Positions 37,766 to 46,227 of a DNA stretch of 64,000 nt are shown here, piece by piece. Below the pieces are notes generated by a model that saw nothing but the letters and a program-made list of their open reading frames with translations, searched no databases and was not told where the DNA came from. The position numbers and the translations under genes were made by a program. Every line of letters starts with the position of its first letter. The stretch's first letter is position 1. The stretch spans positions 1 through 64,000 of the forward strand of contig NZ_JAFBDR010000016.1 in assembly GCF_016908325.1 (NCBI RefSeq). The letters are read 5' to 3'. Source of the stretch: Aquibacillus albus (lineage in GTDB: Bacteria; Bacillota; Bacilli; Bacillales; Amphibacillaceae).

Positions 37766-39025
37766 ATGAAGACAAAATTAAATCCTATACAAATCAAAGA
37801 CATTGTGATTGCACACCAGGTGTTAAAGGACGTTGTTGTTAAAACCCCTTTACAAAAAGATACGATTTTATCTGAACGGTATCAGTGCAATGTATTTTTA
37901 AAAAGAGAGGATTTGCAGGTAGTACGCTCATTTAAAATTAGAGGGGCCTATAATCATATGCAATCCTTAACGAAGGAAGAATTAGAAAAAGGTGTTGTTT
38001 GTGCGAGTGCAGGCAATCATGCTCAAGGAGTAGCATATTCTTGTAAGGTTTTAGGTGTTGAAGGTAAGATTTTCATGCCTAGTACAACACCTAGACAGAA
38101 GGTTAATCGGGTCGAGTTTTTTGGCGGACCATTTGTTGAAATTATCTTAGTGGGTGATACATTTGATGATTCCTACTATAATGCAAAAGAATATTGTGAT
38201 GAACATGATATGGCATTTATTCATCCATTCGATGATTATAAAACAATTACAGGTCAAGGTACGATTGGCCTGGAAGTATTAGATAACATGGAAGAGCCGA
38301 TCTCTCATATATTTATGGCAGTAGGAGGGGGCGGGTTAATATCTGGTGTAGGCTCCTATATTAAAAACATTAGCCCAAGTACAAAAATAGTTGGAGTTGA
38401 ACCAGAAGGTGCACCTTCCATGAAACAATCGTTAGATCAAAAAAAGATTGTTCGTTTGGAGAACATAGAAAAATTTGTGGATGGTGCCAGTGTTCAACAA
38501 GTTGGTAACTTAACATATGAAATTGCACAGGATGTTATTGATGACATTGTTGTCGTTTCGGAAGGAAAGGTTTGTTCTACGCTACTAGATTTATATAACG
38601 AAAATGCAATTGTGGCGGAACCAGCTGGTGCGTTACCAGTTGCAGCGTTGGAATATTATAAAGATCAAATAAAAGGAAAAAACATCGTTTGTGTTGTTAG
38701 TGGTGGTAATAATGATATTGATCGTATGCAAGAGATAAAGGAACGTTCCCTTATCTATGAAGGGTACAAACATTATTTCATTGTAAATTTCCCACAGCGT
38801 GCTGGAGCATTACGTGAATTTATGGATGATGTTCTCGGGAAAACAGATGATATCACTCGTTTCGAATATACTAAGAAGAATAACCGTGATAAAGGGCCTG
38901 TCCTAGTAGGAATAGAATTAAAAAATAAAAGTGACTACGCTCCCTTAATTGACCGAATGGAGAATAAAGGCTTTTCTTATATTGAAATAAATAAAGATCA
39001 AGATTTATTTAATTTGTTAATCTAA
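37766..39025 (+). CDS. ilvA: Threonine ammonia-lyase, biosynthetic short form
   Basis: A 419-residue PLP enzyme that deaminates threonine to 2-oxobutanoate for isoleucine synthesis. PLP lysine is Lys57 in SFKIRGAYNHM; the glycine loop is AVGGGGLISG near 190, and SGGNND near 312 binds phosphate. Residues about 330-419 form one ACT-like regulatory domain (FIVNFPQRAGALREFMDDVLG), so isoleucine feedback is likely. The length equals B. subtilis-type IlvA. It has its own terminator. Confidence 0.94.
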   Translation: MKTKLNPIQIKDIVIAHQVLKDVVVKTPLQKDTILSERYQCNVFLKREDLQVVRSFKIRGAYNHMQSLTKEELEKGVVCASAGNHAQGVAYSCKVLGVEGKIFMPSTTPRQKVNRVEFFGGPFVEIILVGDTFDDSYYNAKEYCDEHDMAFIHPFDDYKTITGQGTIGLEVLDNMEEPISHIFMAVGGGGLISGVGSYIKNISPSTKIVGVEPEGAPSMKQSLDQKKIVRLENIEKFVDGASVQQVGNLTYEIAQDVIDDIVVVSEGKVCSTLLDLYNENAIVAEPAGALPVAALEYYKDQIKGKNIVCVVSGGNNDIDRMQEIKERSLIYEGYKHYFIVNFPQRAGALREFMDDVLGKTDDITRFEYTKKNNRDKGPVLVGIELKNKSDYAPLIDRMENKGFSYIEINKDQDLFNLLI

Positions 39026-39038
39026 AGATAATCAAGGC

Positions 39039-39087
39039 ACCTTTTCTTTGGCAAGTAAATGGTAATCCAAAGAAAAGGTGTTTTTTT
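39039..39087 (+). terminator. Terminator after ilvA
   Basis: CACCTTTTCTTTGG (39039-39052) pairs with CCAAAGAAAAGGTG (39067-39080), followed by seven T residues. Confidence 0.9.
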
Positions 39088-39284
39088 CTTTATCCGTTAT
39101 AATAGTCCAAAACAACCGGAACGGGGGTTGGCCTGTTCTAACTAGAACGTTATATGTGGATTGTTAGATACACCTTAAATTGAAAGATATTGTTATAAAT
39201 ACTAACAACATAGTAGATATAATTTATAAATTAATCTACAATTTAAATCAATATTAAATCAACCAAGGAAAGGGGAATGAAAGA

Positions 39285-40343
39285 TTGAAAGAATCTAATA
39301 TGTATGAACTGATTAAAAGACTACCGAAAGTAGATCTTCATGTCCACCTTGATGGAAGTGTTAAACCAAATACGGTAATCGAGCTTGCTCAAACCCAAGG
39401 AATTAATTTGTCGGTATCGAATGTTAAGCAATTAATACCATTAATACAAGTAAATGATAATTGTACTGATTTGGCACAATATTTAACCAAGTTTGATTTA
39501 GTTTCTAAAGTTCTTCATACATCTGAAGCTTTAGAAAGAGTTGCATTTGAAATTGTTGAACAGGCATATGAGGATAATTGTAAATATATTGAGGTGAGAT
39601 TTGGTCCGCAATTACATTGTGAAAAAGGTTTAACTGTTGAAGGGGTTATCCATTCTGTTATTAAAGGATTAAAAAGAGGTGAAAGTGTATTCGGTGTAAA
39701 GGCAAATGCGATTGCTTGTTGCTTAAGACACCATACTGTTGAACAAAATATGTTGGTCATTAAAGCTGCAACTGGATTTTTAAATCATGGTCTGGTAGGA
39801 GTAGATTTAGCAGGTGATGAAGCTTCTTATCCAGCTTATTTATTTGAAGACGTATTTAAACTTGCATCTAAAAATGGATTGCCAATAACGATTCATGCTG
39901 GAGAAGCAGGCGGACCGGAGAATATAAAAGTTGCTTTAAACAATTTAGGCGCAGCAAGAATTGGTCATGGGGTTCGTTTACGCGAAAATACTGAGTTATT
40001 GAACAAGCTAAACTTGCGTCGGATTCCTCTAGAAATGTGTCCAGTTAGTAATATCCAAACGAAGGCTTCCTTAAGTTGGGATGATTATCCAATTCGAGAA
40101 TATTTCGACCTTGGACTTAACATAACCGTAAACACGGATAATCTAACCGTTTCCAATACAAATTTGACTAATGAGTACTATATATTAAAAGAAAAGTTCA
40201 ATTTTTCCATTGGTGAATTAGGTCAACTTATTATGAACGCTGTTGATGCTTCATTTTTAAATTTCAGAGAGAAAAAGAAGTTAAAAAGTAAGTGTTTATT
40301 AGAATATTCCAAAATTGTCAGTGTAACAGAACAGGTTATATAA
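39285..40343 (+). CDS. add: Adenosine deaminase
   Basis: A 352-residue zinc hydrolase converting adenosine to inosine. Metal and catalytic motifs are LHVHLDGSV (His19, His21), TIHAGEAGG near 206, RIGHGVRL near 226 and TVNTDN near 285; the last is NTDN rather than NTDD, a variant I recall in bacterial members. I start it at TTG 39285, 8 nt after AAAGGGG; ATG 39300 is too far from that site. The 259-bp gap before it holds the ilvA terminator and a GTTCT-AACT-AGAAC dyad at 39135-39148. Confidence 0.9.
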   Translation: MKESNMYELIKRLPKVDLHVHLDGSVKPNTVIELAQTQGINLSVSNVKQLIPLIQVNDNCTDLAQYLTKFDLVSKVLHTSEALERVAFEIVEQAYEDNCKYIEVRFGPQLHCEKGLTVEGVIHSVIKGLKRGESVFGVKANAIACCLRHHTVEQNMLVIKAATGFLNHGLVGVDLAGDEASYPAYLFEDVFKLASKNGLPITIHAGEAGGPENIKVALNNLGAARIGHGVRLRENTELLNKLNLRRIPLEMCPVSNIQTKASLSWDDYPIREYFDLGLNITVNTDNLTVSNTNLTNEYYILKEKFNFSIGELGQLIMNAVDASFLNFREKKKLKSKCLLEYSKIVSVTEQVI

Positions 40344-40447
40344 TAAGGGGTCGGACTTCGATCCTTTTTTTGGACTTTTAACATGAATGAGTGGTTGAAA
40401 AGTTTAAATCAAGTTATGTACGAAGGAAGACGGTATCCATCCTCACT

Positions 40448-41374
40448 TCACATCGCAATCTGCTTTATCGGTTGAATAGTATACTCATCCAAAATCATTA
40501 CTTTTGATGAGTGTTTAAAATGATCCTTGTACGTTGAATTTAAGTCCTTATAAAACTCTTTCAATAATTGAACATTTTCAATAATATCATCTGAAAATAG
40601 ACCAGAACGATTAATGGTGATATTTTCATATTTGACTACTAATCTTCTAACCCTTTTCATTTCCTTTACCACTTGCTTTAAACTATAAATTTCTTCCAGC
40701 TCAGATACTAATCGTTTCATATCCTTTTTCAATGATTTTCGAAGCATAGCATTGACCGCTGAACGATTGGTCAGCTTTTTTCCAAATACAAACTTTTGAA
40801 GCATAATAAGGTCTGATTGTATTGGATCATGCAAAAAGCTTAAATAGACCCGGAGTGTATTGTATGCATCATACATTGGATTGTGTGGTTGACCTACAAA
40901 TGTTAATCCGTATAAGTTTAATGCATTCTCAACTGATAAATTGTCTTTTGAAACCCGTTTTGATAAAACAGCTTGGAAGTCAACATAGCGTTTTTCGATT
41001 TTCATAATCGTTGAATTCGGAACTTGGTGTTTATTAGCATCTAATTTTAAACGTGAAAGATCACTTTTTGACCAAGAAAAGAAACGTGCTTTTTTTACTC
41101 CGCCAACCCAAGTCAAAAACGATGAAAAAACTTCAGAGAAATCATTTGCACAAACCAAGTCAGCATCTTCAATTCCAGTTAATTTTTTACAAAACTTGTT
41201 TAGCGGACGTAAGTTTGTTGGACGTATAAACTGATCGAAGTAACTAATTTTTCTCGTTTCAATATGATATTTGACAGCTCCTAGTCGGATAGCTTCCATA
41301 TCCTCATATGGCATTCCTCGATTAGAACAAAGCATTTCAAAATCGAAAAAAACATAAAACTTTGTTTCTGCCAC
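40448..41374 (-). CDS. DEDDh 3'-5' exonuclease-domain protein (KapD-like) with C-terminal extension
   Basis: A 308-residue protein. Residues 1 to about 185 are a DEDDh exonuclease: FFDFEM near 10, KLTGIEDADL near 64, and the final HNPMYDAYNT with the H-x4-D pair near 163-168. The domain resembles KapD, the B. subtilis inhibitor of the sporulation kinase KinA. The remaining 120 residues are charged and helix-rich, beyond the usual KapD length. Whether it acts on nucleic acid or on sporulation timing is open. Confidence 0.78.
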   Translation of the reverse strand: MAETKFYVFFDFEMLCSNRGMPYEDMEAIRLGAVKYHIETRKISYFDQFIRPTNLRPLNKFCKKLTGIEDADLVCANDFSEVFSSFLTWVGGVKKARFFSWSKSDLSRLKLDANKHQVPNSTIMKIEKRYVDFQAVLSKRVSKDNLSVENALNLYGLTFVGQPHNPMYDAYNTLRVYLSFLHDPIQSDLIMLQKFVFGKKLTNRSAVNAMLRKSLKKDMKRLVSELEEIYSLKQVVKEMKRVRRLVVKYENITINRSGLFSDDIIENVQLLKEFYKDLNSTYKDHFKHSSKVMILDEYTIQPIKQIAM

Positions 41375-41455
41375 GTAAATTCACCACCTTTCCAACTTTA
41401 TATTATATAAACATTTCTCCAATTTTCATAGTAGTAAATAATTCCTTCCACTCAT

Positions 41456-42400
41456 TTAAACAAAACTTTCCCACCATGATGAAAAAAAAGAAATCAATGG
41501 AATGGTTAGTAAGCATAATATTGTTGAGTAAATGGTTGTAATTATTGCAGTTTCCTCATCTTGGGTATATTTGGAAAATATTACAGTTACTAGCATGAAT
41601 GTCGGCATGGAGGACAAAATGATTATTAAATTACGTGTTAATTCATTTAGTGGACTATTCGTTATGATGATAATTACTAGTATTGGAATTAACAATAGCC
41701 GTAGTGTTATAGGAAACCATAGCTGAGGAAAAATAGTGAATCCCCTCTTTTTTATAAGAGGAGGGATCAACATACCTATATATAACATAGCCAAAGGACC
41801 TGCAATAGAAGAAAGCATTTCAGTCAATTGCTTTACAATATTAGGCGCTTCTATACCTGTTGATGCGGCGATTAATCCAAATGTGATAGCAAGCAGTGGT
41901 GGATTAATTAGTGCTTTTAAATGTTTCATTTGAAAACGACCATTCGATTGCAACATATATATAACAACTGAAAAAATAATTAAATCTAGTGCAGCATCGA
42001 ATATGGCAGCTAATAAACCGCCAATTGGTCCAAATATCGTTGCACATAATGGGATACCAATAAAACCTGAATTTCCAAGCGCAGCCAGTATGGTCATTTT
42101 TTTAGCGAATAATGATTGAAAACCAAATAACCGAGCTAATAACCATGCAACAAGTAATCCAGCTAAATGATACATAATCGATATCATAAAGATTAATATA
42201 ACTTGATTTAATATGTGAGAGGTTATTTCTGTGTTAAAAACTCCATTTAGTATAATAGAAGGAACTGCAATATTAAGAATAATAAACATTAATCCTGCTT
42301 TTAAATCAGATGTTATCTCTACTCGAAGTGCCGTAAGCACACCGAGTAAAATCATGATACCCATTACTATAATAGAAGAGGTTACTATATAAAGATCCAT
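41456..42400 (-). CDS. AEC-family (auxin efflux carrier-like) transporter
   Basis: A 314-residue membrane protein with about 10 spans in two halves of five, the AEC/bile-acid-type layout. ILAALGNSGFIGIPLCATIFG near 105 is the conserved NxGxxGIP region. AEC members move malate, malonate or other carboxylates; the substrate here is not readable. ATG 42400 is chosen, since GAAAGG is 8 nt before it. It is a single gene, divergent from the rhodanese-cysteine synthase pair. Confidence 0.85.
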   Translation of the reverse strand: MDLYIVTSSIIVMGIMILLGVLTALRVEITSDLKAGLMFIILNIAVPSIILNGVFNTEITSHILNQVILIFMISIMYHLAGLLVAWLLARLFGFQSLFAKKMTILAALGNSGFIGIPLCATIFGPIGGLLAAIFDAALDLIIFSVVIYMLQSNGRFQMKHLKALINPPLLAITFGLIAASTGIEAPNIVKQLTEMLSSIAGPLAMLYIGMLIPPLIKKRGFTIFPQLWFPITLRLLLIPILVIIIITNSPLNELTRNLIIILSSMPTFMLVTVIFSKYTQDEETAIITTIYSTILCLLTIPLISFFSSWWESFV

Positions 42401-42583
42401 AATCAATACCTTTCTAGCTAAACGATAGTCTTTGATAATGATAGCTATTTTCTGTGTATTTGTCTATAAGTGCGTTTACAAAAAGAGGTTAAAAAAGACG
42501 AGTATCCACTGTGATATATTTCCATGGAAACCGCAGAAAATGACATATATTGATGCATTTATCCTTTTTCTTAAAGGATAAAT

Positions 42584-42612
42584 TTCATATCAATTCAAAA
42601 CATTGGTATGAT
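42584..42612 (+). promoter_or_regulatory. Candidate promoter of rhodanese-cysK
   Basis: TTCATA (42584-42589) and TATGAT (42607-42612) are separated by 17 bp. Just upstream, ATTTATCCTTT (42557-42567) and AAAGGATAAAT (42573-42583) form a perfect 11-bp inverted repeat with a 5-bp centre that abuts the -35 box, so it may be an operator. The rest of the 42401-42672 gap is AT-rich and featureless. Confidence 0.45.
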
Positions 42613-42672
42613 AATAAGGGAATTGTTACTATAACTAATAGAAACGATGGAAGTAAACGTTAAGGAGGAAAA

Positions 42673-42972
42673 ATGGTGAAGGAAATATCAGCAAAAGAAT
42701 TAGAAGAGATCGTCGGAAAGGGAAAGAGCTTGAATATTGTAGATGTTCGAGAAGATGAGGAAGTAGCAACTGGAATGATACCAAATACTCTTCACATACC
42801 TCTTGGAGAAATCGAGTCAAGAGAGAGTGAATTGGATAAAAATAAGGATTATATTTTCGTTTGTCGATCTGGAAGAAGAAGCGCAATGGCTTGTGAATTT
42901 TTAGAAGCAAAAGGGTATAACGTAACGAATATGACTGGTGGCATGTTAGATTGGGCAGGGCCTACAAAGTAG
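42673..42972 (+). CDS. Rhodanese-domain sulfurtransferase
   Basis: A 99-residue single rhodanese domain. NIVDVREDEEVATGMIPNTLHIPLGEI is the N-terminal signature and the sulfur-carrying Cys64 sits in FVCRSGRRS. Such proteins hand on sulfane sulfur. The ATG at 42673 follows AAGGAGG. The 30-bp gap to the cysteine synthase gene indicates an operon, so it may deliver or protect sulfide or persulfide for cysteine synthesis. Confidence 0.88.
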   Translation: MVKEISAKELEEIVGKGKSLNIVDVREDEEVATGMIPNTLHIPLGEIESRESELDKNKDYIFVCRSGRRSAMACEFLEAKGYNVTNMTGGMLDWAGPTK

Positions 42973-43002
42973 TCATTAATGTAAGAGAGAGGAGTTTCAT
43001 CA

Positions 43003-43926
43003 ATGAGAGTTGTAAACAACATTACTGAGCTTATTGGGGACACACCGATTGTCCGTTTGAATCGAGTAGTTCCTGATGATGCTGCTGACATTTATGTAAA
43101 ACTAGAAATGTATAATCCTTCTAGAAGCGTCAAAGATAGGGCTGCTTACAATATGATCCGGGTGGCAGAAGAGCAAGAGTTAATTAAACCAGGAGATACC
43201 ATTATTGAACCTACAAGTGGTAATACTGGAATTGGTCTTGCGATGACTGCTGCTGCTAAAGGCTATAAAGCAATACTTGTCATGCCGGATAATATGACAA
43301 AAGAAAGAATAAACATATTGAAAGCTTACGGAGCAGAAGTTGTACTTACCCCCAGTGATAAAAAGATGCCTGGTGCTATAGAAAAAGCAAAAGAGCTACA
43401 TAATCAAATCCCCAATAGCTTTGTACCGCAACAATTTGAAAATGGTGCAAATCCCGATATTCATAGAGCAACAACTGCAATGGAGATTTTAGATCAGATG
43501 AATGGTGAATTAGATGGATTTGTTGCTACTGCAGGAACAGGAGGAACGATTACCGGTACTGGAGAAGTATTAAAAGAAAAAATACCTGGATTATATGTGG
43601 CTGTAGTTGAGCCACAGGGGTCACCGGTTTTATCTGGAGGAAAACCTGGAAAGCATAAATTAGTCGGTACTAGCCCAGGCTTTATTCCACCGATTTTAAA
43701 CACAAATATCTATGATGAAATCATCCAAATTGCTGATGATGATGCAGTCGAAATGTTTAAAAGTATGGCTGCTAAGGAAGGTATCTTTGTAGGACTATCG
43801 GGTGGTGCTGCTGTTTTTGCTGCAATTCAAGTAGCGAAGCGTTTAGGAAAGGGTAAGAAGGTATTATGTATTGCACCAGATACAGGTGAACGTTATTTAA
43901 GTATGAATATTTTTGATGAGAAGTAA
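43003..43926 (+). CDS. cysK: Cysteine synthase (O-acetylserine thiol-lyase)
   Basis: A 307-residue PLP enzyme making cysteine from O-acetylserine and sulfide. Lys44 in NPSRSVKDRAAYNM binds PLP; PTSGNTGIGLAM near 70 and TAGTGGTITGTGE near 175 bind substrate and phosphate. It is a little closer in style to the CysK/CysM border group (FEKMYNPSRSVKDR-type), so the exact sulfur donor is not certain. It is the second gene after rhodanese. Confidence 0.93.
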   Translation: MRVVNNITELIGDTPIVRLNRVVPDDAADIYVKLEMYNPSRSVKDRAAYNMIRVAEEQELIKPGDTIIEPTSGNTGIGLAMTAAAKGYKAILVMPDNMTKERINILKAYGAEVVLTPSDKKMPGAIEKAKELHNQIPNSFVPQQFENGANPDIHRATTAMEILDQMNGELDGFVATAGTGGTITGTGEVLKEKIPGLYVAVVEPQGSPVLSGGKPGKHKLVGTSPGFIPPILNTNIYDEIIQIADDDAVEMFKSMAAKEGIFVGLSGGAAVFAAIQVAKRLGKGKKVLCIAPDTGERYLSMNIFDEK

Positions 43927-44139
43927 TGGTGAGGATGGATAAAAAATAGCACGAATTTGATGTTTTAAAAAGAGGAAGTGTACCTCGAAAGGATGTATCA
44001 ACAACAGTTATTCAATCGTTAAAATTAACTAGTTCTTTTTTCGTTTTCGAATACGAAGGTTAAATTATTGTTCAAACGTTTGTTTAATTTTTTCTGTTTG
44101 TACTTGTTCAAAAAAGAAGACAAAAAGAACAAAGAAGAT

Positions 44140-44178
44140 AGAACCGCTCACTTCAATCGTGGTGTAGCGGTTCTGTTT
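44140..44178. terminator. Bidirectional terminator between cysK and the coat-like gene
   Basis: AGAACCGCT (44140-44148) and AGCGGTTCT (44166-44174) form a perfect 9-bp stem with short T/A tracts on either side. It lies between convergent genes. Confidence 0.7.
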
Positions 44179-44198
44179 ATACTAATTAATATTTAAAT

Positions 44199-44552
44199 TT
44201 AAAATGATTCTGGACCATATCCAGCTCCATAACCTGGTCCGTATCCTGGACCTGGACCATATCCAGGCCCGTATCCATATGGTCCATAACCAGGTCCAAA
44301 TCCAGGGCCGTATGGTCCATATGGTCCATAACCTGGTCCAAATCCTGGACCATAGGGACCATAAGGCCCATAAGGACCATACGGGCCATCAAATAGCTCG
44401 CCGCCTAAAAAGCCTAATCCAAATCCTAGTAGCCCTGCACCTAATGGTCCAAATCCAGGGCCACCAAACACAGGATTACGAACATCTTCATGTGTTGCAT
44501 AATAAGGATTAACTTGTTGTGGTATTACAGAATAATTATATTTATTATACAT
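44199..44552 (-). CDS. Gly-Pro-Tyr repeat protein, probable spore coat protein
   Basis: A 117-residue protein with a polar N-terminus, a short glycine-rich apolar stretch (GPLGAGLLGFGLGFLGGELF, about 41-60) and then about 55 residues of GPY/GPGFGPGYGPY repeats. Such Tyr/Gly repeats are typical of crosslinked spore-coat proteins. AAAGGAGAG precedes the ATG at 44552. Upstream are a sigma-K-type promoter and a GerE-like palindrome, the control expected for a late coat gene. The open frames on both strands inside the repeat are shadows. Confidence 0.75.
   Translation of the reverse strand: MYNKYNYSVIPQQVNPYYATHEDVRNPVFGGPGFGPLGAGLLGFGLGFLGGELFDGPYGPYGPYGPYGPGFGPGYGPYGPYGPGFGPGYGPYGYGPGYGPGPGYGPGYGAGYGPESF
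44222..44392. repeat. Tandem coding repeat (GGTCCATA-type units)
   Basis: Short imperfect units such as GGTCCATATGGTCCATAACC recur through this stretch. They encode the Gly-Pro-Tyr repeats of the coat-like protein. Unit length varies (9, 18 and about 48 bp periods are visible), so copy number may differ between strains. Confidence 0.75.
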
Positions 44553-44607
44553 AAAATGCTCTCCTTTCCCCATATTGTAAAATTCGATCTACTGGGTTAA
44601 TCCCTAT

Positions 44608-44635
44608 TAGCATATGGATGATTTAACCATTTTGT
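44608..44635 (-). promoter_or_regulatory. Sigma-K-type promoter of the coat-like gene
   Basis: On the minus strand, CATATGCTA (44608-44616) fits the sigma-K -10 consensus CATANNNTA exactly. The -35 AC dinucleotide (44634-44635) lies 17 nt upstream. The predicted leader is about 50 nt, ending at the AAAGGAGAG site. Confidence 0.65.
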
Positions 44636-44642
44636 AATGGAC

Positions 44643-44664
44643 ATTCACCTAAATTTAGGTGAAT
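44643..44664. promoter_or_regulatory. 22-bp perfect palindrome, GerE-like site
   Basis: The two halves ATTCACCTAAA and TTTAGGTGAAT are exact complements. Each strand therefore carries ATTTAGGTGAAT, 11 of 12 matches to the GerE consensus RWWTRGGYNNYY as I recall it. It begins 8 bp upstream of the coat-like gene's -35 position. The remaining 44665-44873 sequence is AT-rich with no gene. Confidence 0.6.
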
Positions 44665-44873
44665 TTGCTATAGAGTGAAACATTAGCTAAGAACGAAAAG
44701 GAAAATAACGATAAATTGTAGAATAATAATAGGGTAATAAAATAAATATGGCAATCTAGATTATTTGCTATGGACTTAAATTATTTGAGACTGGCAAACA
44801 TGTTCAAGTGATATCGTTTCGAGAAACTACGACAAACTATATGAAGTTTTGGTTAAGTTTAAGGAAGGGAATA

Positions 44874-45041
44874 GTGAGTAAAATGGCTAAAGTTGAAATG
44901 ATTGTACAAACCATGTACAATGGCCAGCTATTACGAGCTGGAAAAGTATATGAAGTAGGAGATGATACAGCACAGAGATGGCAAATAAGTAATATTGCGA
45001 AAGTTGTAGAAGATCAACAAAACAGAAACAGTAAAAATTGA
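44874..45041 (+). CDS. Small hypothetical protein
   Basis: A 55-residue protein (MAKVEMIVQTMYNGQLLRAGKVYEV, DDTAQRW) with a charged C-terminus. It looks like a small beta-rich domain, and I do not recognise it. I start it at GTG 44874, just after AAGGAAGGG; ATG 44883 is the alternative. The longer frame back to 44808 has no ribosome site. It lies 19 bp before the alcohol dehydrogenase gene and is probably co-transcribed with it. Confidence 0.55.
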   Translation: MSKMAKVEMIVQTMYNGQLLRAGKVYEVGDDTAQRWQISNIAKVVEDQQNRNSKN

Positions 45042-45060
45042 ATTTTTAGTGGAGGACTAT

Positions 45061-46227
45061 ATGAATATATTTGATTTTCATCTGCCAACAAAAGTACAGA
45101 TTGGTTCAGGTACATTTGAAAAGACAGGTGAGTATTTACATACAACTTTAAAAGGTAGACGAGTGTTTATTGTCACAGACTCTGGCATTGAAGCATTAGG
45201 TTTAGTAGATAAGCTTATTAATATTTTGAAATCACATAATTTTGATATAAAAGTTTTTAATCAGGTAAAACCAAATCCTAGAGATAAGGATTGTGTATTA
45301 GGTGGTAAATTGGCTAACGAATTCCAAGCAGATTGTATTCTTGCACTAGGTGGCGGTTCGGTTATTGATTCTGCAAAGGCAATTTCTATTTTACAAACCT
45401 TAGGTGGTACTCCACAGGCTTATGCAGGGAGGGGGAATGTACCACAGCCAATTACTCCAATTGTGGCAATACCTACAACAGCAGGAACTGGTGCTGAAGT
45501 TACGAGGTCATCAGTTATTACTGATACAACTAAGAAAATTAAAATAACCATAAAAGATGTGAAAACTGCACCAGTTTTAGCCATTGTTGACCCTGGGCTT
45601 ACGCATGGATTACCAGCAACTTTAACGGCGTCTACCGGGATGGATGCACTCGTGCATGCCATAGAGGCCTATACATGCAAGTTGTCTAATCCAATTGCCG
45701 ATGCGCTTGCGTTACAAGCAATGAAACATATTTATCCTCATATACGTAAAGCTGTTCTGAATGGAAACGATAACAATGCAAGGGATCATATGATGATTGG
45801 CTCAACCATTGCTGGAATGGCTTTTTCACATGCAGATGTAGCTTCAGTTCATTGTATGGCAGAAGCAATTGGAGGACTTTACGATACACCACATGGAGTA
45901 GCCAATTCCATGTTTTTACCATTTGTACTAGAATACAATGCTGTTACAAACATATCTAAACACGCAACAATTGCTCGGACTATTGGCATTGCTGATAATG
46001 ATACGAAGGATGAAGAAGCTACTAATCGATTAGTGGAAGAAATGAAACAACTTGCTATCGACATAAACATACCTAGTTTTTCTTCATTGGAACAAGTCCA
46101 TCCTTCCGATTTTGATTACTTAGCAGAGAAATCGTTTGAGAATGGCTCTACGCCAAGTAATGCACGTGAAATAACGAAGGGAGATTATTTAAATCTCTTT
46201 AAAACAGCGTACACTACAAAACAATGA
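45061..46227 (+). CDS. Iron-containing alcohol dehydrogenase
   Basis: A 388-residue group III NAD(P)-dependent dehydrogenase. GGGSVIDSAKAI near 97 binds the cofactor; metal ligands are in GMDALVHAIEAY near 194, SHADVASVHCMAEAIGG near 258 and YDTPHGVANSMFLP near 277. It oxidises or reduces a small alcohol or aldehyde of unknown identity. ATG 45061 follows GGAGG at 45052-45056, better than the frame start at 45049. Confidence 0.92.
   Translation: MNIFDFHLPTKVQIGSGTFEKTGEYLHTTLKGRRVFIVTDSGIEALGLVDKLINILKSHNFDIKVFNQVKPNPRDKDCVLGGKLANEFQADCILALGGGSVIDSAKAISILQTLGGTPQAYAGRGNVPQPITPIVAIPTTAGTGAEVTRSSVITDTTKKIKITIKDVKTAPVLAIVDPGLTHGLPATLTASTGMDALVHAIEAYTCKLSNPIADALALQAMKHIYPHIRKAVLNGNDNNARDHMMIGSTIAGMAFSHADVASVHCMAEAIGGLYDTPHGVANSMFLPFVLEYNAVTNISKHATIARTIGIADNDTKDEEATNRLVEEMKQLAIDINIPSFSSLEQVHPSDFDYLAEKSFENGSTPSNAREITKGDYLNLFKTAYTTKQ

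Noticed and set aside
44060-44090. cre-like sequence CAAACGTTTG near 44.07 kb
   Set aside because: It has the central CG palindrome but lacks the required outer TG and CA bases at the right spacing, and it lies between convergent genes.
44186-44512. CRISPR-like regular repeats and two extra frames
   Set aside because: The periodicity comes from Gly-Pro-Tyr codons; units are too short and unspaced for CRISPR, and the extra frames are shadows of the repeat.
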